From Apilactobacillus waqarii (lineage in GTDB: Bacteria; Bacillota; Bacilli; Lactobacillales; Lactobacillaceae): 64,000 bases of DNA. This document shows, one piece after another, positions 8,276 to 16,148 of this stretch (within the stretch, counting starts at the first letter, position 1; the number at the start of each line of letters is the position of its first letter). The DNA lies in the NCBI RefSeq assembly GCF_019061205.1, contig NZ_JAHQYH010000006.1:34578-98577 (forward strand), written 5' to 3'. The notes beneath the pieces are model-generated. The model worked only from the letters and a program-made list of their open reading frames with translations. It was not told the origin of the DNA and ran no database searches. The position numbers and the translations under genes were made by a program.

Positions 8276-8580
8276 TATAAAAAATCCTCCCTGAAAATAT
8301 AAATGAAAATAATACGAATGATTTCATGTTAGCATGTTCCTTTTAAAAAAAATTAAGTATGTTAAATGTTTTATTATCTTTTAATAATGCTTAATTTATA
8401 ATTAATACAAATAAGATTATTCGTTAATTTTCTTCTCAAACAATAAAAGATTTTTTATATAAACATAAATATTTGAAATTTCAGCCATAAAAATGAGAAT
8501 AAAAAAATAACCGGCTCCATACCGGTTATCAATCCATATTATTGTTTATTTTTTCATAATTATTCCGTAATTTACGAAAG
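8276..8580. other. A+T-rich intergenic region
   Basis: Holds the upstream region of the 8275 gene (SD GGGAGGA about 10 nt before its ATG) and, at its far end, the terminator of the 8581 operon. No promoter is clear enough to call, and no reading frame with a ribosome site was seen. Confidence 0.5.
8501..8529 (-). terminator. Terminator of the MerR-cupin-CMD operon
   Basis: ATAACCGG/CCGGTTAT stem with a seven-base loop, followed on the minus strand by a T run. Confidence 0.8.
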
Positions 8581-8895
8581 TTATTGGAATACTTGTTTAG
8601 CAACATTAAACGCTGACCATGCTTTGGGCCAACCAACATAAAAAGATAAATGTGTAATCATTTCAGAAATTTCATCTTTTGTAATGCCGTTTTGTTGTCC
8701 CATTTTAAGGTGGGCTTCCAATTGTTCAAAGTTGCCGGCCGCAATTAAACTGCTGATGGTAATCATGCTTCGTTGCTTTAAAGATAACTTGGATTCTCTG
8801 CTCCAGATTTGTCCGAATAAAACATCGTCGTTAATTTCGGCAAACTTAGAAGCGAATTCGCCTAAATTATCCCTTCCTGCTGTTTGTTTCTTCAT
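8581..8895 (-). CDS. Carboxymuconolactone decarboxylase (AhpD-like) family protein
   Basis: A 104-residue helical protein. It shows the conserved KFAEINDDVLFGQIWSRESKLSLKQRSMITISSLIAAGNFEQLEAHL core and the C-terminal EMITHLSFYVGWPKAWSAFNVAK helix of the family. The CxxC pair of true AhpD peroxidases is absent, so a non-redox decarboxylase-like role is more likely. Start ATG 8895 lies 1 nt after the cupin stop, with GGAAAG inside the cupin end as ribosome site; a start at 8943 would overlap the cupin gene needlessly. It is the last gene of a MerR-cupin-CMD operon, a pairing common in lactobacilli. The substrate is unknown. Confidence 0.9.
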   Translation of the reverse strand: MKKQTAGRDNLGEFASKFAEINDDVLFGQIWSRESKLSLKQRSMITISSLIAAGNFEQLEAHLKMGQQNGITKDEISEMITHLSFYVGWPKAWSAFNVAKQVFQ

Positions 8896-8896
8896 A

Positions 8897-9322
8897 TTAA
8901 TCACGCTTTCCTTCATTATTAGCTTGGCTGTATTGTTCATCACTGACAGCTTCTAGCCATTCTGGAGTTCCTGCAGTGATTGCGACGTGTGAGAACCAAC
9001 TGTCAGCAGTAGCACCATGCCAGTGTTTGACACCATCATGAGTTACCACGACATCCCCTGGTTGTAATAATCTAGCTGGTTTACCTTCTTCTTGGTACAA
9101 GCCCATTCCACCGGTCACCAATAGTAGTTGGTATCCGTCATGGTGAATGTGCCAATTGTTACGACAACCTGGTTCAAAGGTGACGTTTCCCACACCAACA
9201 TTGACTTCTGATTCCGGACTAATCAATCCTTGTAGGTAGCTTTGACCAGTGAAGTATTTTGCATATGCATCATTCTTAGGTCCGCGATCAAAAATAATTC
9301 CGTTCTTTACTTCTTCGTTCAT
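8897..9322 (-). CDS. Single-domain cupin
   Basis: A 141-residue beta-barrel protein. Cupin motif 1 (GCRNNWHIHHDGYQLLLVTGGMG) gives metal ligands His58, His60 and probably Gln65. Motif 2 (PGDVVVTHDGVKHWHGA) gives His100 or His102. Gln in place of the usual Glu is a common variant. It lies between the MerR regulator (13 bp upstream) and the carboxymuconolactone decarboxylase (1 bp downstream). Cupin-CMD neighbours often act on the same small carbonyl or aromatic compound, but nothing here identifies it. Expression is probably induced through the MerR-type promoter at 9771-9801. Confidence 0.9.
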   Translation of the reverse strand: MNEEVKNGIIFDRGPKNDAYAKYFTGQSYLQGLISPESEVNVGVGNVTFEPGCRNNWHIHHDGYQLLLVTGGMGLYQEEGKPARLLQPGDVVVTHDGVKHWHGATADSWFSHVAITAGTPEWLEAVSDEQYSQANNEGKRD

Positions 9323-9334
9323 CAGCGATAACTC

Positions 9335-9739
9335 CTATCTAAATCGTTTAAGATATTCTTCGAAGCTTTCGTCGACCTTATGATTTAGTTTTCCATCATA
9401 CCAATCGATTTTATGAGATAACACATTTAGGTGGGACTTTCGTTCGTTAATTTCCGCCAAACTTCTCTTCTTAACGAATTGCAGTAACTGCTTTCTTTGG
9501 TCAATGGTGGAATCACCCTGTTTTCGCAACTCTACATATTCTTGAATCTCAGTCATTAACATGCCAGTTCCCTTAAGGTGCAAAATGAACCCAATCCACT
9601 TTACATCATCATCGTCATAATAACGACGATCATTTACATCGCGTTTAGGGATAATTAACTTTTGTTTCTCGTAGTATCTCAATGTGTATGTGGTCAAACC
9701 GACTTTGTTGGCAAAGTCACCAATGCTGTATTTACTCAT
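9335..9739 (-). CDS. MerR-family transcriptional activator, autoregulated
   Basis: A 134-residue regulator. The N-terminal winged helix-turn-helix YSIGDFANKVGLTTYTLRYYEKQKLIIPKRD is followed by DDDDVKWIGFILHLKGTGMLMTEIQEYVELRKQGDSTIDQR and a dimerisation coiled coil. There is no Cys cluster, so metal sensing is unlikely; it fits the YdeP/AdhR-like group linked to aldehyde or electrophile response. It heads the operon with the cupin and CMD genes. Its promoter has the 19-bp spacer and centred palindrome typical of MerR targets, so it probably activates its own operon. Confidence 0.93.
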   Translation of the reverse strand: MSKYSIGDFANKVGLTTYTLRYYEKQKLIIPKRDVNDRRYYDDDDVKWIGFILHLKGTGMLMTEIQEYVELRKQGDSTIDQRKQLLQFVKKRSLAEINERKSHLNVLSHKIDWYDGKLNHKVDESFEEYLKRFR

Positions 9740-9770
9740 AAAAAAGTCCTTTCTACTAACTTCAAGAATA

Positions 9771-9801
9771 AATGTACTATTTAGAGTTAACTCTAAGTCA
9801 A
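9771..9801 (-). promoter_or_regulatory. MerR-type promoter with centred operator
   Basis: On the minus strand: -35 TTGACT (9801-9796), a 19-bp spacer, -10 TACATT (9776-9771). The palindrome TAGAGTTAACTCTA (9782-9795) fills the spacer. The over-long spacer with an internal dyad is diagnostic of MerR activation. Confidence 0.85.
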
Positions 9802-9806
9802 GTATA

Positions 9807-9840
9807 TAAAAAAAGGATCATCATTTCGATGATCCTTTTT
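9807..9840 (-). terminator. Terminator of the 9849 surface protein gene
   Basis: GGATCATC/GATGATCC hairpin flanked by A and T runs. Confidence 0.85.
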
Positions 9841-9848
9841 GATTATGA

Positions 9849-10919
9849 CTATTCTTTGTGAGCAGCCTTTTTGTGTGAAGATTTCTTTTCAGCCTTCTTG
9901 TGTGAAGCCTTCTTAGCATGCTTCTTAGTTGCTTTCTTTGAGTGCTTCTTTGAAGCTTTCTTTTCTGATTCTTTCTTTGAATGCTTCTTTGCATGTTTCT
10001 TAGCAGCAGCCTTCTTATGTGAAGTCTTCTTTACATGCTTCTTAGTTGCTTTCTTTGAGTGCTTCTTGGTAGCTTTCTTAGCAGCTTTCTTTTCTGCGGC
10101 CTTCTTTGCAGCAGCTTTCTTTGCAGCCTTTTTAGCTTCTTTCTTAGTTGTCTTCTTTACAACTTTCTTTGAAGCCTTCTTTGATGATTTCTTAGCTACA
10201 TGTTTTTTAGCAGCTTTCTTTGCTTCTGGTTTAGCTTCTGATTTTTTAGTTTCAGTAGTTGTAGCAGTCTTGGTTGCTTCTGGTTTAGCTTCTGACTTAG
10301 TTGCTTCTGTTGAAGTAGTCTTAGTTGCTTCCGGTTTAGCTTCTGACTTAGTTGCTTCTGTTGAAGTAGTCTTAGTTGCTTCTGGTTTGGCTTCTGACTT
10401 AGTTGCTTCTGTTGAAGTAGTCTTAGTTGCTTCTGGTTTGGCTTCTGACTTAGTTGCTTCTGTTGAAGCTGTGGTTGTGTCTTTCTTAGTGTCTGTTGTT
10501 GTAGTGGTTGCATCCTTCTTTGCATCAGTTGATGTTGTGGTTGCATCCTTCTTTGTGTCAGTTGATGTAGTGGTTGCGTCCTTCTTTGCATCTGTTGATG
10601 TTGTGGTTGCATCCTTCTTTGTGTCAGTTGATGTAGCAGTCTTATCATCTGATTTTGCTGCAGTTGTGTCTGATGATTTAGCATCTGAACTCTTACTTGA
10701 ATCTGATTCAGATTTTGAACTATTCTTGTTTGTATCAGTTGAATTTGATTCAGTTGTACCTTTTGATGTACCTTCTGAATTATCCTTGTTTGTATCTGAT
10801 GAAGGTTGTGCTGATGCTGGTGTTGATTGAGTAGCAGCAAATGCACTTACACCAGTTGAGAAAAATAGAGTTGCGGCAGGTACTAGAGCTAGTACGGCCT
10901 TTTTAAAGTTCTTTTTCAT
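9849..10919 (-). CDS. Secreted Thr/Lys-rich repeat protein with cationic tail
   Basis: A 356-residue protein starting at ATG 10919 (GGGGGA 7 nt upstream; the frame open to 10949 lacks a ribosome site). A signal peptide (MKKNFKKAVLALVPAATLFFSTGVSAFAA) is followed by a Ser/Asp/Asn-rich segment, five 11-residue KKDATTTSTDA repeats, four 17-residue TKSEAKPEATKTTSTEA repeats, and about 130 C-terminal residues built from Lys, Ala, His and Ser (KKHSKKATKKHVKK). It has no sortase motif. The layout parallels the 4109 protein: flexible repeat stalk plus basic tail, probably held on the wall by charge. The many His residues in the tail could make binding pH-dependent; that is inference. Confidence 0.85.
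   Translation of the reverse strand: MKKNFKKAVLALVPAATLFFSTGVSAFAATQSTPASAQPSSDTNKDNSEGTSKGTTESNSTDTNKNSSKSESDSSKSSDAKSSDTTAAKSDDKTATSTDTKKDATTTSTDAKKDATTTSTDTKKDATTTSTDAKKDATTTTTDTKKDTTTASTEATKSEAKPEATKTTSTEATKSEAKPEATKTTSTEATKSEAKPEATKTTSTEATKSEAKPEATKTATTTETKKSEAKPEAKKAAKKHVAKKSSKKASKKVVKKTTKKEAKKAAKKAAAKKAAEKKAAKKATKKHSKKATKKHVKKTSHKKAAAKKHAKKHSKKESEKKASKKHSKKATKKHAKKASHKKAEKKSSHKKAAHKE
10260..10470 (-). repeat. 51-bp tandem repeat, four copies
   Basis: Encodes the 17-residue TKSEAKPEATKTTSTEA unit; copies differ by a few bases. Confidence 0.85.
10480..10640 (-). repeat. 33-bp tandem repeat, about five copies
   Basis: Encodes KKDATTTSTDA/T units directly before the 51-bp repeats in the protein. 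Confidence 0.85.
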
Positions 10920-11393
10920 AATAAAATCCCCCTTGGAATCCTTATTCAAGATTCATTTTTAATTTAAAAATTTCGGTAATGACGTTGTCATCATCGTGAA
11001 ACAGTAAATCTAAAAACTGTATAGATGCATCATATATGTACTATACAATCAGGTGATCATTTCGGTTAAAATGAAAAATTCTAATCAAAAAATCATCTTT
11101 ATTGATACAAAAAAACTAAGAATACGGTTTCCCGTATTTCAGTAAAAACAACAGACAAGGCACATATTGCAAACCAGACTAGATTATAGGTTCATAATCT
11201 ATGTTTAATATATCACTAATCTTTAAAAATAGATGAATAAAATAGCGCCATATATTAGACACTGTGTATATATAGTCTTAATAAACATTGATAATATCAC
11301 GTTTGAAAGTCTTAAATTTTTTTAAAGGTAATTATATATATTTCAACAATGTGTTGAATTGGTGAAAAAAAGACACCTTGTACAAGGTGTCTT
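10920..11393. other. Long intergenic region with small inverted repeats
   Basis: No coding frame is supported. It contains GTATAG/CTATAC arms (11019-11024, 11041-11046), an AATACGG/CCGTATT hairpin (11121-11138) and a TAGATTAT/ATAATCTA hairpin (11180-11201). It must hold the promoter of the 10919 gene, but I cannot place it with confidence. Confidence 0.4.
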
Positions 11394-11398
11394 TTAAA
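11365..11398 (-). terminator. birA terminator
   Basis: Perfect palindrome around GACACCTTG/CAAGGTGTC with flanking A and T runs. It overlaps the birA stop codon. Confidence 0.85.
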
Positions 11399-12347
11399 AA
11401 TTCACTTTTACGACTTCACCATTATTAATTGTCGTCGATTTTCCATCAACATCTAATAACAAATGACCTTCTTTATCAATTCCGGTGACAGTTCCATCAA
11501 CTGTTTCCTTGGTAGTATCAACACTGACCTGTTTACCATTTAAGAATGACATCTTTTGGTAGTCTTCGATGAAGTTAGCTTCCAAGTAGTGTGGGAACTC
11601 TTCATCAAAGCCATTCACGATATCGGCGACTAACTTATTCTTATCAATTTGTTTATCGCTGATCCATCCGACCTTATCCTTCATTTCTTCAGGAATTTCT
11701 TTGGCAGATAAACTAATGCCAACCCCGACAACGATTGCTGAAGGTTGCATTAATTCAGCATCCATCACCAATTCGGTTAGGATTCCGACTACCTTCTTGT
11801 TGTTTACATAGATATCATTGATCCATTTAACCAAGAAGTCCTCTTCTGGATAGCTCTTCTTCAATGCCTTAGCAACCACCACGGCGGTCATGGTAGTTAG
11901 CAGACCCGGGTTTAGATGTTTAGCATCATGGAATGGCACTACCATACTCATGTAGATTCCACTCTTGGCAGGAGAATAGAAACTTCTTCCCCTTCTACCG
12001 TGTCCTTGCGTTTGCTTTTCAGCAATCACTAAACGATGTTTGCCATCTGGGTTTTGATCATTAATTTGTTTGGCATATGAATTCGTAGATGTGATTTCCT
12101 TTTTGAAGATGATTTCGTAATCATTGTTTAAGTCAGATTCGATTAGTTGTGGATTGAGTTCGTCGTTTCCTATGTACTTGTAGCCTTGATTAGTCTTGCT
12201 GTCAATTTGGTGACCTTGTTCTTTAAGCTGATTAATCAATTTCCAAATCATGGTACGACTATTGTTCATTTCATTTGCTAATTGATTACCTGACACCCAT
12301 TCATCTTTGTGTTCGATAAACAATTGCAATAATTGGTCTTTTTTCAT
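11394..12347 (-). CDS. birA: Bifunctional biotin-protein ligase / biotin repressor
   Basis: A 317-residue protein with both BirA halves. Residues 1-60 are a winged helix-turn-helix (WVSGNQLANEMNNSRTMIWKLINQLKEQG). The central catalytic domain has the biotinyl-AMP loop GHGRRGRSFYSP (115-126) and KWINDIY with Lys174. A C-terminal SH3-like domain follows (NGKQVSVDTTKETVDGTVTGIDKEGHLLLDVDG). It biotinylates acyl carriers such as acetyl-CoA carboxylase and, when charged, represses biotin genes. A matching operator is found upstream of bioY at 3981. The ribosome site AAAGGAAG precedes ATG 12347. Confidence 0.96.
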   Translation of the reverse strand: MKKDQLLQLFIEHKDEWVSGNQLANEMNNSRTMIWKLINQLKEQGHQIDSKTNQGYKYIGNDELNPQLIESDLNNDYEIIFKKEITSTNSYAKQINDQNPDGKHRLVIAEKQTQGHGRRGRSFYSPAKSGIYMSMVVPFHDAKHLNPGLLTTMTAVVVAKALKKSYPEEDFLVKWINDIYVNNKKVVGILTELVMDAELMQPSAIVVGVGISLSAKEIPEEMKDKVGWISDKQIDKNKLVADIVNGFDEEFPHYLEANFIEDYQKMSFLNGKQVSVDTTKETVDGTVTGIDKEGHLLLDVDGKSTTINNGEVVKVNF

Positions 12348-12409
12348 CGTGAACTTCCTTTCATTACTATGTAAATCATATCATAATAAAAAAATTTTCA
12401 AAAAAGTAT

Positions 12410-12438
12410 TTGCTTTTTTAAATTACCTGATATAGAAT
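12410..12438 (+). promoter_or_regulatory. Promoter of the ABC exporter operon
   Basis: -35 TTGCTT (12410-12415), a 17-bp spacer, -10 TAGAAT (12433-12438). Confidence 0.65.
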
Positions 12439-12448
12439 AATTTCCGTT

Positions 12449-12470
12449 AAGTAAGTTAGTACTCACTCAC
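12449..12470 (+). promoter_or_regulatory. Probable TetR operator
   Basis: Imperfect dyad AGTAAGT-TAGT-ACTCACT lies just downstream of the -10, where a repressor would block initiation. AGTnAGT half-sites are frequent for TetR-family regulators, and the operon's own TetR gene (14298) is the natural candidate. Confidence 0.6.
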
Positions 12471-12492
12471 CTAATTATTAGGAGGCATTATT

Positions 12493-13215
12493 ATGACAGA
12501 AAAAATCATCTCAATTAACAATTTAAAGAAAAAATACGGACAACAAGTCGTTTTAAACGACGTATCATTTGAAGTCGATTACGGGCAAATCGTTGGCCTA
12601 ATCGGGCCTTCCGGAGCCGGAAAATCTACCATTATCAAGTTAACCCTAGGAATGGAAAAGGCCGACAGCGGTAACTCCGAAGTGTTCGGCATTCACATGC
12701 CTAACCGTAAAATTCTAAACAAGATGGGCTACATGGCTCAATCAGATTCACTATACAGTTCCCTATCAGCAAGAGAAAATCTAATTTTCTTTGCCAAGAT
12801 GCGTGAAGTTAAGAAGGAAGATTTAGCAAGTGAAATTGACCGCGTATCTCAAGTCGTTGACTTAAAAGATCAATTAGATAAAAAGGTCGATAACTTCTCT
12901 GGTGGTATGAAACGAAGATTATCATTAGCAATCGCTTTGTTAGGTAATCCCCAACTACTAATTCTAGACGAACCAACCGTTGGAATTGACCCTGCCCTTA
13001 GAAAAAACATCTGGACTGAACTTGGTAAGCTAAGGGACAAAGGTTGCTCTATTCTAGTAACTACCCACGTTATGGATGAAGCAGAACTAACCGATCGTGT
13101 TGCTTTGCTAATTGATGGAAACATCATTGCAGACGACACTCCAAGTAACCTAAAACAACAATATGATGTAGATAGCATTGAAAATGTATTTATGAAAGCC
13201 GAAGGTGATATGTAA
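12493..13215 (+). CDS. ABC transporter ATP-binding protein
   Basis: A 240-residue cytoplasmic ATPase with Walker A GPSGAGKST (38-46), a Q-loop in YMAQSDSLYSS, signature FSGGMKRR, Walker B LLILDEPTVGIDP and the H-loop VTTHVMDEAE. This is the form that pairs with ABC-2 type permeases of the drug or lipid exporter class. GGAGG precedes ATG 12493. Its last bases overlap the permease start (ATGTAATG), so the two are translationally coupled. Regulation is probably by the TetR gene at the operon's end. Confidence 0.95.
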   Translation: MTEKIISINNLKKKYGQQVVLNDVSFEVDYGQIVGLIGPSGAGKSTIIKLTLGMEKADSGNSEVFGIHMPNRKILNKMGYMAQSDSLYSSLSARENLIFFAKMREVKKEDLASEIDRVSQVVDLKDQLDKKVDNFSGGMKRRLSLAIALLGNPQLLILDEPTVGIDPALRKNIWTELGKLRDKGCSILVTTHVMDEAELTDRVALLIDGNIIADDTPSNLKQQYDVDSIENVFMKAEGDM

Positions 13216-14294
13216 TGAAGACACTATCAATCTCAAGTCGTATATTAAAAGAAATTTTCCGTGATAAGAAAACACTAGCAATGATTTTTATCGTACCTAT
13301 CATTGTGATGGCATTGATGTCATACGTTTTTAAGTCATACAACAATACAGACATCAACATCGGTACTGTGAATGTCTCTCAACAAGTTGAAACTAACCTT
13401 ACTAAGGTTAAGAACGTCAATATTAAAGAATACAAGTCAGAAAAAGATGCCGAAAACGCATTGCACGATGACCACATCGATTCCTTTATCGTATACAAAA
13501 ATAATGACTACAAGATGGTTCACGCTAACATTGATGCTTCAAAGACTAGCATGACAAAAGCTGCATTATCATCTGCATTGACTCAATCAAGCATCAAGAA
13601 CATGTCTTCTGCACTATCCAAGGTTTCACCAGTAAAACAAGCTCAACCTAAGATTCACCTATCCAACGAATACAAGTACGGTAGCAGCAAGACTAACTTC
13701 TTCGATAAGATGATGCCTACTCTAATGGCATTCTTTGTCTTCTTCTTCGTGTTCCTAACTTCTGGAATGGCCCTTCTAAAAGAAAGAACTTCTGGTACAT
13801 TGGACCGCCTACTAGCTACCCCAGTTAAGAGATCTGAAATCATCTTTGGATACTCACTAAGCTACGGTTTAATGGCGGTATTTCAAACTGTGCTAATCGT
13901 ATTATTTACCATCAAGGTATTAAACATCGAAGTTGTTGGATCCATTTGGCTAATTCTATTAACCACATTCCTACTATCACTAGTCGCAATTGCAGCTGGT
14001 CTACTTCTATCAACTTTCGTTAAATCAGAATTCCAACTAATGCAATTCATCCCACTAGTGGTAATTCCACAAATCTTCTTCTCAGGACTAATTCCACTAG
14101 ATTCTCTTGATACTTGGGCAAAGGCATTATCATTTATCTTCCCAATCAAGTACGCATCAGAAGCAATTAGCAATGTCATGATGAGAGGCTTTACATTCAC
14201 CGGGATTGGTATAGACTTGGTAGTAATCATATTATTCATTGTCGTTTTGACTTCCGTAAACATTATCGGATTAAAACGTTACAGAAAGGTATAA
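13215..14294 (+). CDS. ABC-2 type permease (exporter)
   Basis: A 359-residue membrane protein with the ABC-2 layout: one N-terminal helix (TLAMIFIVPIIVMALMSYVF), an extracellular domain of about 130 residues, then five helices including MMPTLMAFFVFFFVFLTSGMALLKERTSGTLDRLLATPV and the C-terminal IPLDSLDTWAKALSFIFPIKYASEAISNVMMRGF. The ERTSGTLERL element contacts the ATPase. It probably exports a drug, peptide or lipid. The substrate is not visible, but TetR control suggests a toxic compound. Confidence 0.94.
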   Translation: MKTLSISSRILKEIFRDKKTLAMIFIVPIIVMALMSYVFKSYNNTDINIGTVNVSQQVETNLTKVKNVNIKEYKSEKDAENALHDDHIDSFIVYKNNDYKMVHANIDASKTSMTKAALSSALTQSSIKNMSSALSKVSPVKQAQPKIHLSNEYKYGSSKTNFFDKMMPTLMAFFVFFFVFLTSGMALLKERTSGTLDRLLATPVKRSEIIFGYSLSYGLMAVFQTVLIVLFTIKVLNIEVVGSIWLILLTTFLLSLVAIAAGLLLSTFVKSEFQLMQFIPLVVIPQIFFSGLIPLDSLDTWAKALSFIFPIKYASEAISNVMMRGFTFTGIGIDLVVIILFIVVLTSVNIIGLKRYRKV

Positions 14295-14297
14295 TCA

Positions 14298-14939
14298 ATG
14301 GAACAATCTAATTACACCAGTTTTAATGATTGGCTTGAAAATAGCAAGATGCCAAACGGTAAACGTAAGGTATTAAAGTCCGCTATAAAGCTATTCTCAC
14401 AGAATGGATATCAATCAACTTCGACTTCATCTATCGCCAAAGATTGCGATTTAAGTGAAGCCACTGTATTCAAACACTTTAAAAACAAAAAAGAATTACT
14501 AGACACCATCATCACCCCGATTATTAACACCCTGGCACCAAGTTTCAGTCAACAATTTGTTGAATCAGTGAGTCACCACACCTTCACAATTGATGAAATG
14601 ATTGAATACATTATTACCGATCGTTTCCACTTCATTGAAGAAAACCATCAAATGATTAGTATCATGGTCAGCCAATTATTGATTGATGATGAGTTAAAGG
14701 ATCAACTTGAAAAAATCATGTTACCAAAACTATCCTTTGTCATCGACAAGGCTAACGAGTTAATGAAACAAGATGACAGTGTTGCCGACGATGTTTCTGC
14801 TGAAGAATTATTCAGAACCATTAGCGGACAATTGTTGGTATCAACAGTGCTTGAATTCAAGTTTCCATCAGACAACTGGGATACTGAAAAACAAATTCAA
14901 TCGATGATTAAAGTCTGCAAAAAAGTAATTCATAAATAG
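14298..14939 (+). CDS. TetR/AcrR-family repressor
   Basis: A 213-residue protein. The N-terminal helix-turn-helix at about 25-65 (VLKSAIKLFSQNGYQSTSTSSIAKDCDLSEATVFKHFKNKKELL) matches the TetR consensus; the remaining helices form the ligand domain. It starts 3 bp after the permease and is the last gene before a terminator. It is probably a repressor of this operon, acting at the dyad 12449-12470, with the exported compound as inducer. Confidence 0.94.
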   Translation: MEQSNYTSFNDWLENSKMPNGKRKVLKSAIKLFSQNGYQSTSTSSIAKDCDLSEATVFKHFKNKKELLDTIITPIINTLAPSFSQQFVESVSHHTFTIDEMIEYIITDRFHFIEENHQMISIMVSQLLIDDELKDQLEKIMLPKLSFVIDKANELMKQDDSVADDVSAEELFRTISGQLLVSTVLEFKFPSDNWDTEKQIQSMIKVCKKVIHK

Positions 14940-14970
14940 AAAAAAGGCATCCTGAATGGATGCTTTTTTT
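14940..14970 (+). terminator. Terminator of the ABC exporter operon
   Basis: GCATCC/GGATGC hairpin with A and T runs. Confidence 0.85.
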
Positions 14971-14984
14971 GTTGCTATATCAAC
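14971..14984. promoter_or_regulatory. Near-palindrome upstream of XRE regulator 1
   Basis: GTTGCTATATCAAC, followed by AAGAAACTTAGCTAAC. The same arrangement (GTTGATATATCAAC, then AAGAAACTTGGCTACC) precedes the paralogue at 18723. It is probably an autoregulatory operator. Confidence 0.55.
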
Positions 14985-15067
14985 GTTGCAAAGAAACTTA
15001 GCTAACTATTTTGAATAAACTTTTATATAATACTGGTAATGAATCAAACGAAAGGAAACGATAAAAA

Positions 15068-15664
15068 ATGAAATTTGGTGATCGTTTAAAACAACAACGC
15101 AAAATTAAAAACTTAACTCAAGACGATGTAGCAGCAAAACTCAATGTTTCTCGTCAGACCATCTCAAGTTGGGAAAATGAAAAAAGCTATCCTGACATTA
15201 AGAGTCTAACTGCTCTAAGTGATATGTACGATATTTCATTAGACACGATGCTAAAGGAAGACAGCGGGATGAAGGAATTCATCGAAAAAAATGATTTACG
15301 CAAAAATTTGGTTGGTCTACGCTGTACCACTTATTCTTTCGACATTATTATAATTTTGTTGAATCTTATTAGCTTTCACCACCATGTTTTTACAGACAAC
15401 TATCAGATTATTTTATCGATACTAACCTTGTCATTCCTTTGGATTATGAATTCTTTTAATAATTTCACTGAAAAGATTGGATTTAAAAAATTCAATATCT
15501 TCCAAGAAATCTTTCATGTAAATAAAACTGGTGAAATAATTTTTGCTATTATCTTGATTGCGATGTATACCTTATCCTTAGTTATCAATAATTTAATTCC
15601 AGGAATTTTAATTTCAGTTTTGCTTGAAATTGTTATCATCATCTATTATTTCCGTAACAAATAA
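15068..15664 (+). CDS. XRE-family regulator with C-terminal membrane domain (paralogue 1)
   Basis: A 198-residue protein. Residues 1-65 are a Cro/CI-type helix-turn-helix (FGDRLKQQRKIKNLTQDDVAAKLNVSRQTISSWENEKSYPD). A short linker follows, then about four hydrophobic helices (IIIILLNLISF, IILSILTLSFLWI, IIFAIILIAMYTLSLV, ILISVLLEIVIIIYYF). It is a membrane-tethered regulator whose signal is probably sensed in the membrane. The N-terminal 85 residues are closely related to the 18723 protein, while the membrane halves diverge. AAAGGAAAC precedes the ATG. It is monocistronic. Confidence 0.9.
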   Translation: MKFGDRLKQQRKIKNLTQDDVAAKLNVSRQTISSWENEKSYPDIKSLTALSDMYDISLDTMLKEDSGMKEFIEKNDLRKNLVGLRCTTYSFDIIIILLNLISFHHHVFTDNYQIILSILTLSFLWIMNSFNNFTEKIGFKKFNIFQEIFHVNKTGEIIFAIILIAMYTLSLVINNLIPGILISVLLEIVIIIYYFRNK

Positions 15665-15698
15665 AAAGTTATCACAAAAAAAGTGATAACTTTTTTTG
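15664..15698 (+). terminator. Terminator of XRE regulator 1
   Basis: AAGTTATCAC/GTGATAACTT hairpin followed by a T run. Confidence 0.85.
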
Positions 15699-15705
15699 TT
15701 TTTTC

Positions 15706-15736
15706 TTGCATTGGAGTTAACTCCAAGGTTTATACT
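15706..15736 (+). promoter_or_regulatory. MerR-type promoter with centred operator
   Basis: -35 TTGCAT (15706-15711), a 19-bp spacer, -10 TATACT (15731-15736). The palindrome TGGAGTTAACTCCA occupies 15712-15725. The core AGTTAACT is shared with the promoter at 9771-9801. Confidence 0.85.
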
Positions 15737-15765
15737 TTTCAATAATCAAGTCTGGAGGTAATCAT

Positions 15766-16146
15766 ATGAACATTAATGAAGTCAGCAAGAAACTAGGTAT
15801 ATCAAAGGATACCCTTCGTTACTGGGAGAAAATTGGCCTACTTCCTCCTGTCAAAAGAAATGCGAGTGGCTATCGTGATTACTCAGAGCGAGACGCCAAC
15901 TGGGTATATTACATCAAGGCATTGCGCAATGCTGGTATGTCGATTGAAAGATTGCTGGAATTCGTTCATCTATATCTAAAAGACATTGATGATTTAGATC
16001 GTCGTAAGGAGCTATTAATCGAACAACGCAAGGAATTATTAGCTGAGATTGCCAAACGACAAGAGACTGTCGATTATCTAACCTTTAAAATCGACCATTT
16101 CGAAGAACACGTAATGAATCAAAAAGACGAAAACAAAGGAGAATAA
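15766..16146 (+). CDS. MerR-family activator of the aldo/keto reductase operon
   Basis: A 126-residue protein with the MerR DNA-binding domain INEVSKKLGISKDTLRYWEKIGLLPPVKRNASGYRDYSERDANWVYYIKALRNAGMSIERLLEFVHL and a C-terminal dimer helix. It has no Cys ligands. It belongs to the aldehyde-responsive AdhR/YraB-like type, judged by its pairing with an aldo/keto reductase 2 bp downstream. GGAGG precedes ATG 15766. It probably senses a reactive carbonyl and activates its own promoter. Confidence 0.93.
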   Translation: MNINEVSKKLGISKDTLRYWEKIGLLPPVKRNASGYRDYSERDANWVYYIKALRNAGMSIERLLEFVHLYLKDIDDLDRRKELLIEQRKELLAEIAKRQETVDYLTFKIDHFEEHVMNQKDENKGE

Positions 16147-16148
16147 GT

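Noticed and set aside
8581..8895. AhpD peroxidase
   Set aside because: The essential CxxC pair is absent.
9871..10830. A 319-residue open frame opposite the Lys-rich surface gene
   Set aside because: It is a mirror of repetitive Lys/Ala/Thr codons (reads Phe/Leu/Val/Ser repeats), has no ribosome site and matches a real gene with signal peptide on the other strand. The same holds for 7275-7661, 10196-10846 and 30102-30572.
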